A stretch of DNA of 64,000 bases, from assembly GCF_036226925.1 (NCBI RefSeq), contig NZ_CP109031.1:5270001-5334000 (forward strand), read 5' to 3'. Under the pieces are notes generated by a model that did not search any database, was not told where the DNA came from, and saw only the letters and a program-made list of their open reading frames with translations. The position numbers were made by a program, and so were the translations under genes. Position 1 is the stretch's first letter. Each line of letters starts with the position of its first letter. This DNA is from Streptomyces sp. NBC_00659. GTDB lineage: Bacteria > Actinomycetota > Actinomycetes > Streptomycetales > Streptomycetaceae. Of this stretch, positions 52,700 through 60,488 are shown piece by piece.

Positions 52700-54391
52700 T
52701 CATTTCGCGTCCGCGTAACACCGTACGACCGCCGTCGTGAACGGAAAGCGCACCGGCGTCTGCCCGAACGTGAGGCGTCCCGCGACTTCGGCCGCGTCGC
52801 GGATGGCGGCCACCACGGTGTCGGCCTCCTCGGCGGGGCAGTGCACGATCACCTCGTCGTGCTGGAAGAAGACCAGCTCGGCGGCGAGCCCGGAGCAGGT
52901 GCGGCGCAGTGCCGCCAGCACCAGCAGGGCCCATTCGGCGGCACTGCCCTGCACGACGAAGTTGCGCGCGAACCGTCCGCGGGCGCGGGAGTCGGAGGAC
53001 GCGTAACCCGGCACCCAGCCCTGGTCGACGGTGGTGTCGACGGGATCGTCCTGCGGGATGCCCGCCTCCTCCCCGCTGCCGTCGCCCGCCCCGGCCGCCG
53101 GAGGACAGGTCCGCCCGAGCCAGGTCCGCACCAGGCGCCCCTCCTCGCCCGCGCGGGCCGCGTCGTCGACGTACGCGACCGCCTTGGGGAAACGGCGGCG
53201 GAGGAGGGCGAGGTTCTTCAGGCCGTCGCCGGACGTCTGGCCGTAGACGGCGCCGAGCACGGCGAGTTTGGCCTGCGCCCGGTCGCCGGAGAACGCCCGG
53301 TCCGACACCGCCTGGTAGAGGTCGCTCTCCCGGCCCGCGACCTCCATCAGGCCGGGGTCGCGGGAGATGGCCGCGAGGATGCGCGGCTCCATCTGGTCGG
53401 CGTCGGCGACGACCAGCCGCCAGCCGGGGTCGGCGACGACGGCACGCCGGATCACCTTGGGGATCTGGAGCGCGCCGCCGCCGTTGGTCACCCAGCGTCC
53501 GGTGACGGTCCCGCCCGGCAGGTACTCGGGCCGGAACCGTCCGTCGCGCACCCAGTCCTGGAGCCAGGACCAGCCGTGGGCGACCCAGATCCGGTACAGC
53601 TTCTTGTACTCGATCAGCGGTTTCACGGCCGGATGGTCGATCGACTCGATCTCCCACCGCCGGGTGGACCTGACCTTGATGCCTGCCTGCGCGAACGCCT
53701 TGACGACGTCGGCCGGCAGGTCGGGTCTGACCCGTCGTCCGAACGCGGCGGACACTTCGTCGGTCAGCTCGGCGAGGCGCCGGGGCTCACCGCCTCCGGT
53801 GTACCGCTCGCCGAGCAGTTCGTGCAGCACGTCCCGGTGGACGTCCGCGCTCCACGGCAGCCCCGACTGGTTCATCTCGGCGGCGACCAGCATTCCCGCG
53901 GACTCGGCGGCCGTCAGCAGTCGCATGCGGTCCGGGTGCGCGGTCTCGCCATGGCGACGCTGCTGGTCGGCGTAGACCGTGAGGAGATCCGCCAGCGGCA
54001 CGTGCACCGGGCGGGGTTCGAAGAGGGAGGACTGCGAACCGGGCTCGGCGGAACGCTGCGGCGGATCGGGCGGCACGGGGCCGCCGCGCAGTCTCGCCAG
54101 CGCGGCGGCCGCCGACCGGGGCTCGCCGAGCCGCCCCTCGTGTCCGAGCAGCAGGGTCTCGGCGGCTTCCATGTCGTAACACCGTTCCACTCGCACCCCC
54201 GTGGCGAGCAGTCGCGGATAGACATCGGCCGTCGACCGCCAGACCCACCGGCTCACGTCCGGCCGGGCCCGTACGGCCTCCGCGAGGTCCGCCTCCCGGC
54301 GGACCTCCCCCGTGGGCAGCCCGTCCGGGCCGAGGGCGGCGATCTCGACGCCACCGTCCTCGGCCGGCGCGAGAGCCCAGCGCTCGGTCAT
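52700..54391 (-). CDS. Family A DNA polymerase without 5' nuclease domain
   Basis: A 563-residue DNA polymerase I-like enzyme. N-terminal 180 residues take the place of the 3'-5' exonuclease domain but lack the usual DxE. The polymerase domain has motif A VVADADQMEPRILAAISRD, motif B GDRAQAKLAVLGAVYGQ and motif C ELVFFQHDEVIVHCP, so both catalytic aspartates are present. Known in actinobacteria as 'bifunctional 3'-5' exonuclease/DNA polymerase', distinct from the full-length PolA. Probable role in repair. ATG 54391 with GGAGG one base upstream of the spacer; convergent with the AfsR-like gene. Confidence 0.88.
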   Translation of the reverse strand: MTERWALAPAEDGGVEIAALGPDGLPTGEVRREADLAEAVRARPDVSRWVWRSTADVYPRLLATGVRVERCYDMEAAETLLLGHEGRLGEPRSAAAALARLRGGPVPPDPPQRSAEPGSQSSLFEPRPVHVPLADLLTVYADQQRRHGETAHPDRMRLLTAAESAGMLVAAEMNQSGLPWSADVHRDVLHELLGERYTGGGEPRRLAELTDEVSAAFGRRVRPDLPADVVKAFAQAGIKVRSTRRWEIESIDHPAVKPLIEYKKLYRIWVAHGWSWLQDWVRDGRFRPEYLPGGTVTGRWVTNGGGALQIPKVIRRAVVADPGWRLVVADADQMEPRILAAISRDPGLMEVAGRESDLYQAVSDRAFSGDRAQAKLAVLGAVYGQTSGDGLKNLALLRRRFPKAVAYVDDAARAGEEGRLVRTWLGRTCPPAAGAGDGSGEEAGIPQDDPVDTTVDQGWVPGYASSDSRARGRFARNFVVQGSAAEWALLVLAALRRTCSGLAAELVFFQHDEVIVHCPAEEADTVVAAIRDAAEVAGRLTFGQTPVRFPFTTAVVRCYADAK

Positions 54392-54473
54392 GCCTCCGAG
54401 TCTCGCAGGGGGGTCTGACAATGCCGTCCGGCCACGCGGACCTCCCGGTCCTTCGGGCGTCCCTCGGGCGCCG

Positions 54474-55250
54474 CTACGGCCGCTCCTCGGACCCGGCGTC
54501 CGCCTTCGCCTGCGCTTCCGTCTTCTTCTCCGCGAGCTCCACGAGCTCCGTGAGCATGCGCCCGACGTGCGCCTCGGTCGCCGCCTTGTCGACGCCCGCG
54601 CCGCTGAGAACGCCCTCGCCGTTCTCGAACTCCAGCAGGGCGAGCAGGATGTGTTCGGTGCCGACGTAGTTGTGGCCGAGGCGGAGGGCCTCGCGGAACG
54701 TGAGTTCCAGGACCTTCTTGGCGGCCGGTCCGTAGGGGACCAGTTCGGGGACCTCGTCGGCGGCCGGCGGGAGCGCGGCGACGGCCGCCTCGCGGACGGC
54801 GTCCAGGGAGACTCCCTGCGCGGTGATCGCCCTGGCGCCGAGCGCGTCGGGCTCGCTGAGCAGGCCGAGGACGAGGTGCTCGGGCAGTCCCTCGGTGCCG
54901 CCCAGGGCCTTGCACTCGTTGTGCGCGACCATGACCACCTTGCGGGCCCGCGGGGTGTAGCGGCCGAACCCCTGACTGGGGTCGAGGTCCGCCTCCGCCT
55001 TCGGCACGAACCGCTTCTGCGCGGCCTGCCGGGTGACGCCCATGCTCCTGCCGATGTCCGTCCAGGAAGCCCCCGAACGCCGGGCCTGGTCCACGAAGTG
55101 CCCGATCAGATGGTCGGCCACGTCGCCCAGGTGGTCGGCCGCGATCACCGCGTCCTGGAGCTGGTCGAGCGCGTCGCTGTGCACCTTCTTGATGGCCTCG
55201 ATGAGGTCGTCGAGACGCACGGATGCCTTGCCTGGTGAGTTCGTCGTCAT
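54474..55250 (-). CDS. HTH plus Clp-N repeat-domain protein
   Basis: A 258-residue protein. Residues about 10-75 contain a helix-turn-helix (ARRSGASWTDIGRSMGVTRQAAQKRF). From about 90 to 235 are two Clp amino-terminal repeats (RYTPRARKVVMVAHNECKAL ... FGPAAKKVLELTFREALRLGHNYVGTEHILLALLE), the substrate-recognition domain of ClpA/ClpC without the ATPase. The C-terminus is charged. It may be a regulator or adaptor for Clp proteolysis. No ribosome site: the predicted promoter places +1 at the A of ATG. A double operator overlies that promoter. Confidence 0.88.
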   Translation of the reverse strand: MTTNSPGKASVRLDDLIEAIKKVHSDALDQLQDAVIAADHLGDVADHLIGHFVDQARRSGASWTDIGRSMGVTRQAAQKRFVPKAEADLDPSQGFGRYTPRARKVVMVAHNECKALGGTEGLPEHLVLGLLSEPDALGARAITAQGVSLDAVREAAVAALPPAADEVPELVPYGPAAKKVLELTFREALRLGHNYVGTEHILLALLEFENGEGVLSGAGVDKAATEAHVGRMLTELVELAEKKTEAQAKADAGSEERP

Positions 55251-55251
55251 G

Positions 55252-55297
55252 TGTCAACGGTAGGTTGACAGCATGGGAGTGTCAACCCGGAGTTGAC
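55252..55297 (-). promoter_or_regulatory. Double operator over a leaderless promoter
   Basis: Two palindromes: TGTCAAC-N5-GTTGACA (55252-55270) and TGTCAAC-N5-GTTGACG (55280-55298), centres 28 bp apart. On the minus strand TTGACA (-35), 17-base spacer and TACCGT (-10) put the transcription start at the A of the Clp-N gene ATG. Half-sites contribute the -35 and flank the -10, so occupancy must block RNA polymerase. The HTH of the gene itself is the likeliest binder (autoregulation). Confidence 0.7.
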
Positions 55298-55495
55298 GCC
55301 TGGTACGTGTTGATATTCCTGTGTGTTGCGAAATGCCCGCGCGGCAACGGCGGGGAGCCCTCGGAGGGGAGCGCGGCCGGGTGTCCGCCGCTCCGATTCC
55401 GGCGGGCGGCACGTTGTCCACAGGGTGTGGACGAGTCGCGGCCACGGCGCCGGGGCGTACGTCTGCCCCCGCTCCGCCCGTGACACGATCGGGGG

Positions 55496-56623
55496 ATGAG
55501 TACGTCCAGCACTGTGGAGCGCGCCTTCGCGGCCGCCCTCTACGCCGACACCGACACCTCGCTCGACGCCGGAGCCTCCGCGCTCGCCGCCGATCCGGCC
55601 TCCGACGCCGAACTCGCCCGGCGCGGCGCGGAGTTCGTCGCGGCGGCCTGGCGGCGCGGCTGGCAGCCCGCCGATGTCGTACGGATCGTGCGGCGCGACC
55701 TGGACGACGTACACGTACGCCTGCTGATCTCCCTGGTGCTCGAGGAGAGGGAGGGCGACCGCGCGCCCCGGGGTGCGCGCTGGGCGGCCCAGCTCGACGA
55801 GCTGGAGGCCGAACCCCACGACCTCCGGGCCGACCGTTTCTCGCGCGCCACCGCGACTCTGGAGCTCTACCGTCTGCTCCTGCGCCTGCCCTCCATCGAG
55901 CCACTGGACCCGCCCCGGGCGCCGGTCACGGCCTCCGCCCCGCAGGAGACCCGCATGCTCACCCGCATCCGCGCCCTGCTGGCGAAGGCGGAGGCGACCG
56001 GGTTCCCGGAGGAGGCGGAGGCGCTCAGTGCCAAGGCGCAGGAGCTGATGGCGCGGCACAGCATCGACGAGGCCCTGCTCGCGGCGCGGACCCACGCGAA
56101 GGACGCGCCCGGCGCCTGCCGCATCGGTGTCGAGCCGCCGTACGAGACGGCCAAGGCCGTGCTCCTGGACGCGGTCGCGGGGGCGAACCGCTGCCGGGCC
56201 GTGTGGAACGACGCCCTCTGCTTCTCGACCGTCGTCGGCTTCGAACCCGACCTGGAAGCCGTCGAGCTCCTCTACACCTCGCTCCTCGTGCAGGCCACGG
56301 CGGCGATGACGAAGGCGGAGGCGGCGCAGCGGGCGGGCGGCCGCAAACGCACGAAGACCTTCCGGCAGTCGTTCCTGGCGGCGTACGCGCACCGGATCGG
56401 CGACCGGCTCGCGTCGGTCGCCGAGGAACAGGTGACCGCCACGGAGGGGGAGCTGCTGCCGGTCCTGGCGGCCCGCGACGTGGCGGTCACGGACCATCTG
56501 GACAGGATGTTCCCGGAGACGGTGACGACCCGGATGCGCGGGGTCACCGACGAGGCCGGATGGCACGAGGGCGCCGCGGCGGCGGACCGGGCCCAGGTCA
56601 GGGGCAGGCGGCCGCTCCCGTAG
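55496..56623 (+). CDS. DUF2786 domain protein
   Basis: A 375-residue protein. Residues about 150-190 are the DUF2786 segment (ETRMLTRIRALLAKAEATGF then PEEAEALSAKAQELMARHSI), common in actinobacterial and phage proteins; the rest has helices rich in Ala and Arg. The C-terminal part (KTFRQSFLAAYAHRIGDRLA) resembles other DUF2786 proteins. Function unknown. The stop lies inside a 39-bp tandem repeat array. ATG 55496 follows a run of G directly; no spaced ribosome site. An exact DnaA-box sequence lies upstream at 55414. Confidence 0.8.
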   Translation: MSTSSTVERAFAAALYADTDTSLDAGASALAADPASDAELARRGAEFVAAAWRRGWQPADVVRIVRRDLDDVHVRLLISLVLEEREGDRAPRGARWAAQLDELEAEPHDLRADRFSRATATLELYRLLLRLPSIEPLDPPRAPVTASAPQETRMLTRIRALLAKAEATGFPEEAEALSAKAQELMARHSIDEALLAARTHAKDAPGACRIGVEPPYETAKAVLLDAVAGANRCRAVWNDALCFSTVVGFEPDLEAVELLYTSLLVQATAAMTKAEAAQRAGGRKRTKTFRQSFLAAYAHRIGDRLASVAEEQVTATEGELLPVLAARDVAVTDHLDRMFPETVTTRMRGVTDEAGWHEGAAAADRAQVRGRRPLP

Positions 56624-56767
56624 GGCGAGCCACGGCCATTGGCGGTGCGCCCGCTCCCGTAGGACGATTCACGGCCACTGGCGGTGCGCCCGCTGCCGTA
56701 GGGCGAGTCACGGCTGCCGACGGCGCGTCGGCTGCGGTACGGCGAGCCGCGGCCGTCGCCGGGGTGG
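56612..56767 (+). repeat. Four 39-bp tandem repeats
   Basis: Copies start at 56612, 56651, 56690 and 56729 with increasing divergence. The first includes the last codons and stop of the DUF2786 gene. In the +1 frame they read as a 13-residue unit such as APVGRATAIGG and APAPVGRFTATGG. Confidence 0.9.
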
Positions 56768-56814
56768 CTACTGCCTGGGGCCCACGGCAGTAGCCCCGGG
56801 CAGGGGTTCCCTCG

Positions 56815-57372
56815 TCAGTCGCCCGCGTGCTGGAACGGTGTCACGGAGGCGTTCGGCTCGGTCGCCGATCCCTTCCCGGCCACCGGACCGAACGACCACG
56901 GGAAGCTCTGCGTGGTGTCGGCGCCGGGCAGGCTGATCTTCAGCGTCTTCGCGGGGAGGGTCTTCGCGTCGCCCTCCGCGCCCCGCACGTAGGTGATGGT
57001 GAAGGACGCGGTGTCGTCCTTGGCGAGGGTGAGCTCCTGCGGCGCCGCGGACTCGTCCGCCGCGATCTCCGCCGAGGTGCCGTCCGCCTCCACGGTGAGC
57101 CCGGGGAAGCCCTTCAGCGTGCACCGGGCGCCCTTGTTGGTGAGGGTGACCGGGATGTTTCCCGTGTCCCCGGCGGCCGTGGCGGGGTTCGCGGGACCGA
57201 CCTGGATTCCGGCGTCACCGATCGCACAGGCCGCGACGGCTGCCTTCTTCGCCGAGCCGGACGTGTCACCGGACTTCCCGGAGCCGCTGGAGCTGCCGGA
57301 GCCGCCGCCGTCGCAGGAGGTCAGAGCGAGGGCCGCCGCGAGGACGGTGACGGCGATGGGCAGAGCGCGCAT
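56815..57372 (-). CDS. DUF4232-type secreted lipoprotein
   Basis: A 185-residue lipoprotein: signal MRALPIAVTVLAAALALTSC with lipobox LTSC, a Gly/Ser linker, then a beta-sandwich DUF4232 domain (AACAIGDAGIQVGPANPATA ... GNIPVTLTNKGARCTLKGFPGL, with two Cys). It is exported and membrane-tethered; function unknown. AGGGGAA lies about 5 bases before ATG 57372. Downstream partner of the lipoprotein gene at 57549, same strand, about 180 bases apart. Confidence 0.85.
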   Translation of the reverse strand: MRALPIAVTVLAAALALTSCDGGGSGSSSGSGKSGDTSGSAKKAAVAACAIGDAGIQVGPANPATAAGDTGNIPVTLTNKGARCTLKGFPGLTVEADGTSAEIAADESAAPQELTLAKDDTASFTITYVRGAEGDAKTLPAKTLKISLPGADTTQSFPWSFGPVAGKGSATEPNASVTPFQHAGD

Positions 57373-57548
57373 GGGTTCCCCTGGGAGTCGTGACGATGTG
57401 CATGGATCATCACGCACGGAGGTCCGCCGAGGTTGCGCACCCCTCCTCGTTCACCCGCACGGGACCGGTATCGCCCGATATTGATCGCGGACTTTCCCGC
57501 TGTGCCGGAACGGGCCGGCGCGATCCCGTGGGATACGTGGTCGGGCGA

Positions 57549-58055
57549 TCAGGAGCCCAGGCTCGCCGTGGGCAGACCCGTGGGCAGCTTTCCGCCCTCG
57601 CTCTTGGTGTACGTCTCCTTGCCGAGGTCGCCCTCCCAGGTGACCGTCAGAGTCGTACCGCTGACGGAGTCGACCATGCCGACGGCGCGCTTCTTGCTGC
57701 CGTCCGTGCAGGTCAGGCGGATCATCTGCATGCTCGCCTCGTCGGACGACGTTCCGCTGCACACGGTGCCGCCGGTCGCGAAGAGGCCCGCCTGCTTGCC
57801 GTTGACCATGAGCACCACGGCCTTGCCGTCCGCGGTGGTGAGCCAGCTCCCCTGGAGTTTGCCGCCCGCCGCGGACGTGGCACCGGAGCCGCCGCCCGTA
57901 CCGGCGCCGTCCGTCGCGGACGTGCTCGGGCTCGCCGACGGCTCCCCGGAGTCGTCGCCCCCGCCGCTGCAACCGGTCAGCGCGAGCGCCGCCGCCAGTC
58001 CCGCGGTCGCGGCCGCGATACGCGCGTGGCGGGACGGGAAGGTCGCCGTAGTCAC
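57549..58055 (-). CDS. Secreted lipoprotein of unknown function
   Basis: A 168-residue lipoprotein: VTTATFPSRHARIAAATAGL, hydrophobic core, lipobox LTGC, Ser/Gly/Thr linker, and a small domain (LQGSWLTTADGKAVVLMVNG ... AVGMVDSVSGTTLTVTWEGDLGKETYT) that looks like a beta-barrel or META-like fold. GTG 58055 is chosen because the signal peptide begins there with GGGGG 7 bases upstream. Function unknown. Confidence 0.8.
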   Translation of the reverse strand: MTTATFPSRHARIAAATAGLAAALALTGCSGGGDDSGEPSASPSTSATDGAGTGGGSGATSAAGGKLQGSWLTTADGKAVVLMVNGKQAGLFATGGTVCSGTSSDEASMQMIRLTCTDGSKKRAVGMVDSVSGTTLTVTWEGDLGKETYTKSEGGKLPTGLPTASLGS

Positions 58056-58202
58056 TGAAGCCCCCAAGGGTGGGATGGATGCGGGTCGCCCGGACGATCG
58101 CAGCAAGCTATCAGGAGGACCTGGGGACCCCCTCCGGGAATCCGGCGTGCGGTTGCTCACGGGCGTGTGCCAGGGACGGGGACGAGAGAGCACCAAGAAC
58201 GC

Positions 58203-58253
58203 CATAGGTAGGAGATTCCCTACGGTTGACACGTAGGGAATCTCCTACCTATG
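58203..58253 (+). promoter_or_regulatory. Large inverted-repeat operator over the VOC-ArsR promoter
   Basis: Perfect 22-bp arms (58203-58224 and 58232-58253) around the loop GTTGACA. Each arm itself contains GTAGG-N6-CCTAC. TTGACA in the loop (58226-58231) serves as -35 and TATGCT (58250-58255) as -10, with an 18-base spacer; +1 then falls on the ATG at 58263. The most probable ligand is the ArsR-type repressor encoded two genes downstream. Confidence 0.8.
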
Positions 58254-58262
58254 CTGCGGACC

Positions 58263-58649
58263 ATGAACATCACTCACGCCTCCTTCGTCACGCTTCCCGT
58301 CGCCGACCAGGACCGGGCCCTTCGCTTCTATCGGGACGTCCTCGGCTTCGAGGCCACCGCCGACCTGGACATGCCGCCCGGCCGGTGGCTCCAGGTGGCG
58401 CCGAAGGGGGCGCAGACCGTCTTCACGCTCTCGGGTCCGGGGATGGGGGATTTCACGCCCGGAGAGACCCGGGGGATCATGTTGGTGACGACCGATGTCG
58501 ACGCCGACTGCACGCGGCTCGCCGCCGCCGGTGTCACGGTGGAGGGTCCCGACGACCTTCCCTGGGGCCGCATGGCCTCGTTCCGGGACCCTGACGGCAA
58601 CGGTCTGATGCTGGTCACGGAAAAGGCCCTGGAGTCGGCCTCGGAGTAG
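58263..58649 (+). CDS. VOC (glyoxalase/bleomycin-resistance) family protein
   Basis: A 128-residue vicinal-oxygen-chelate protein: MNITHASFVTLPVADQDRAL, YRDVLGFEA, and FRDPDGNGLMLVTE at the end with the metal-type Glu/His positions largely present. Such proteins are metal-dependent lyases or bind toxins. The start ATG 58263 coincides with the predicted +1 of the promoter, so the transcript should be leaderless; the ATG at 58251 would lie inside the operator. First gene of an operon with the ArsR and SRPBCC genes. Confidence 0.87.
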   Translation: MNITHASFVTLPVADQDRALRFYRDVLGFEATADLDMPPGRWLQVAPKGAQTVFTLSGPGMGDFTPGETRGIMLVTTDVDADCTRLAAAGVTVEGPDDLPWGRMASFRDPDGNGLMLVTEKALESASE

Positions 58650-58672
58650 GAACGGAAGGTGCTGATCGCGCC

Positions 58673-59320
58673 ATGACGGGGATCGGGGCCGGACCGGAGG
58701 CCGCAGCCGGAGTGCGTGCCGGAACGGGAGCTGCCGCTGGCGCTCCCACCAGATCCGAAGCTCCTGCTGGAGCTCCTGCCGGAGCCGGATGCGAAGCTCC
58801 CGCCGGAGCCGCTGTTGCCGCCGCGACTCCCGCCGGAGTCGGATCTTCGGCCGAGGCCGGACCTTCAGCCCCGGCGGGATCTTCGGCCGAGGCCGGACCT
58901 TCAGCCGGGGCCGAGGCCAGGGCCGGATCTTCGACCGGAGCCGGAGTCGGAGCCGGAGCCGGTGTCGGTGTAGCCGTCGACGCTCCCGCGGCCCGCGAGG
59001 ACCAGCTCTTCGCGGCGCTCGCCAACTCCACCCGTCGTGAGGTGCTCCGGCTGCTGCGTGAGCAGGGGCCCCAGCCCGTTCAGGCGCTTGCCGACCACTT
59101 CGCCATGCGGCGCCCCAGCCTCTCGGAACACCTCAAGGTGCTCCGGGAGGCCGGGCTCGTGTCCGAGGAGCGCGCGGGCCGGCAGCGCATCTACCGCCTG
59201 GAGGCCGCCCCGCTCGCCGACGTCCAGGACTGGCTCCATCCGTACGAGCGGTTCTGGCGCGACAGGCTGAAGGGCCTCGGCGACCTCCTGGACCGCATGC
59301 CCGACGATGTCGAGACATGA
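58673..59320 (+). CDS. ArsR family regulator with low-complexity N-terminus
   Basis: A 215-residue protein. Residues about 112-200 are a compact ArsR winged helix: DQLFAALANSTRREVLRLLR, QALADHFAMRRPSLSEHLKVLREAGLVSEERAGRQRIYRLE. No metal-binding CxC is present, so it is not a metal sensor; it resembles the SRPBCC-partner group of ArsR repressors. The first about 108 residues are Ala/Gly/Pro/Glu repeats encoded by a 36-bp and shorter repeat pattern and have no parallel in the family. Coupled to the next gene by ATGA. The start codon is not certain. Confidence 0.85.
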   Translation: MTGIGAGPEAAAGVRAGTGAAAGAPTRSEAPAGAPAGAGCEAPAGAAVAAATPAGVGSSAEAGPSAPAGSSAEAGPSAGAEARAGSSTGAGVGAGAGVGVAVDAPAAREDQLFAALANSTRREVLRLLREQGPQPVQALADHFAMRRPSLSEHLKVLREAGLVSEERAGRQRIYRLEAAPLADVQDWLHPYERFWRDRLKGLGDLLDRMPDDVET

Positions 59321-59859
59321 CCCCCGATCCGCAGGGCGCGAACCCCGACCCGGAGAGCGTGAACCCCGACGTGGAGGGCGTGAACCCCGATGCGCGGGGT
59401 CCGGTCCCTGACGACGACGACCTGACGACCATCCGCGTCGCCCAGTTCCTGCCGCATCCGCCCGCCAAGGTCTGGCGGGCGCTCACCGAGCCCGAACTGC
59501 TCGCGCAGTGGCAGATGCCGGGGTCCGAGAACTTCCGGCTCGAAGTCGGTCACCGGTACACGCTGACCGCCGTCCCGCGCCCCAACACGAACTTCTCCGG
59601 CACCGTTGACGTGCGTGTTCTCGCCTACGAGCCGCAGCGGATGCTGAGCGTCCGCTGGGCCGACGCGAACGCGCGGCGACCGGCGGACTGGACCATTACC
59701 TGGACGCTGGAACAGGAAGGGCGCGGTACGCGTCTCTTCCTAGTACACGAGGGATTCGATCCGGACGATCCCACACAGATGATGGCGCGGAAGATCATGG
59801 ACGGGGGCTGGAGGTCGCATGTGATGCGATCTCTGGGGAATGCGCTGGACCGGATGTAG
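59317..59859 (+). CDS. SRPBCC (AHSA1-like) protein
   Basis: A 180-residue START/AHSA1-fold protein: TTIRVAQFLPHPPAKVWRAL, PELLAQWQMPG, GHRYTLTAVPRP and TITWTLEQEGRGTRLFLVHEGF. The first 35 residues are an acidic spacer with repeats of NPDxE(S/G)V. These proteins bind hydrophobic ligands and are commonly encoded with an ArsR repressor. ATGA overlap with the ArsR gene makes translational coupling likely. Together with the VOC protein this may be a small detoxification or ligand-sensing operon. Confidence 0.88.
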   Translation: MTPDPQGANPDPESVNPDVEGVNPDARGPVPDDDDLTTIRVAQFLPHPPAKVWRALTEPELLAQWQMPGSENFRLEVGHRYTLTAVPRPNTNFSGTVDVRVLAYEPQRMLSVRWADANARRPADWTITWTLEQEGRGTRLFLVHEGFDPDDPTQMMARKIMDGGWRSHVMRSLGNALDRM

Positions 59860-59956
59860 GCCTGTACCGCACTCCGGCGAGGTGCGGGCCGTAGTCGGGC
59901 GAGCGACAGCCGGTAGTCAAGGGCCGGTAAAAGCTGTAACCGCAGGACCACCCCGC

Positions 59957-59984
59957 GTGCACGTGCATCTGCCCATGCATCTGC
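59957..59984 (+). promoter_or_regulatory. 28-bp element upstream of the DUF397 gene (copy A)
   Basis: GTGCACGTGCATCTGCCC followed by ATGCATCTGC. It contains TGCATCTGC twice, 12 bp apart. It ends 81 bases before the DUF397 start. The inverted partner is at 61085-61112, with 27 of 28 bases matching. Confidence 0.75.
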
Positions 59985-60065
59985 ACATGAACAGAGCTAT
60001 GATCCGAGTCAGTTGACTACTGCATCTATGGCCACCTCAGCCACTGCACGACCGGGGAGCGACCT

Positions 60066-60350
60066 GTGGACCACGACGTGTTCGACGTGGATGACGTGTA
60101 CGACGGTATGGCTGAATTCGTGTACAACGGCATGGCTGCGACCGAGCTTGACGGCGTCGCCTGGCAGAAGAGCAGGCACAGCAACTCACAGGGTTCCTGC
60201 GTGGAGTTCGCGCGGCTGCCCGGCGGTGACGTGGCCGTGCGGAACTCGCGGTTCCCCGAGGGGCCCGCGCTCGTCTACACACGCGCCGAGATCGAAGCCA
60301 TGCTCCTGGGCATCAAGGACGGCGAGTTCGACCACCTGGTCGCGGGCTGA
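60066..60350 (+). CDS. DUF397 domain protein (whiJ-type cluster)
   Basis: A 94-residue protein. A short acidic leader (MDHDVFDVDDVYDGMAEF) precedes the DUF397 domain: TELDGVAWQKSRHSNSQGSCVEFARLPGGDVAVRNSRFPEG. DUF397 proteins are small partners of XRE-type regulators such as WhiJ and their ATPase partners in Streptomyces development; many act as toxin-like or anti-repressor components. GTG 60066 with GGGGAG upstream. The gene is near, not adjacent to, the matching HATPase and XRE genes. Confidence 0.87.
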   Translation: MDHDVFDVDDVYDGMAEFVYNGMAATELDGVAWQKSRHSNSQGSCVEFARLPGGDVAVRNSRFPEGPALVYTRAEIEAMLLGIKDGEFDHLVAG

Positions 60351-60460
60351 CCGCAGTGATCGCGAGCTGTCCCGAACCGGTCGGCCACGGGAGGGTGGCC
60401 ACGGTACGGATGACGTAAACCGAGGGTGAAGTTCACTCAGCGTTCCGTAACGCGCGTAGA

Positions 60461-60486
60461 ACCGCGGCGCCAAAAGGCGCCGCGGT
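60461..60486. terminator. Bidirectional terminator
   Basis: ACCGCGGCGCC-AAAA-GGCGCCGCGGT, 11 perfect pairs, between the convergent DUF397 and HATPase genes. Confidence 0.9.
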
Positions 60487-60488
60487 CG

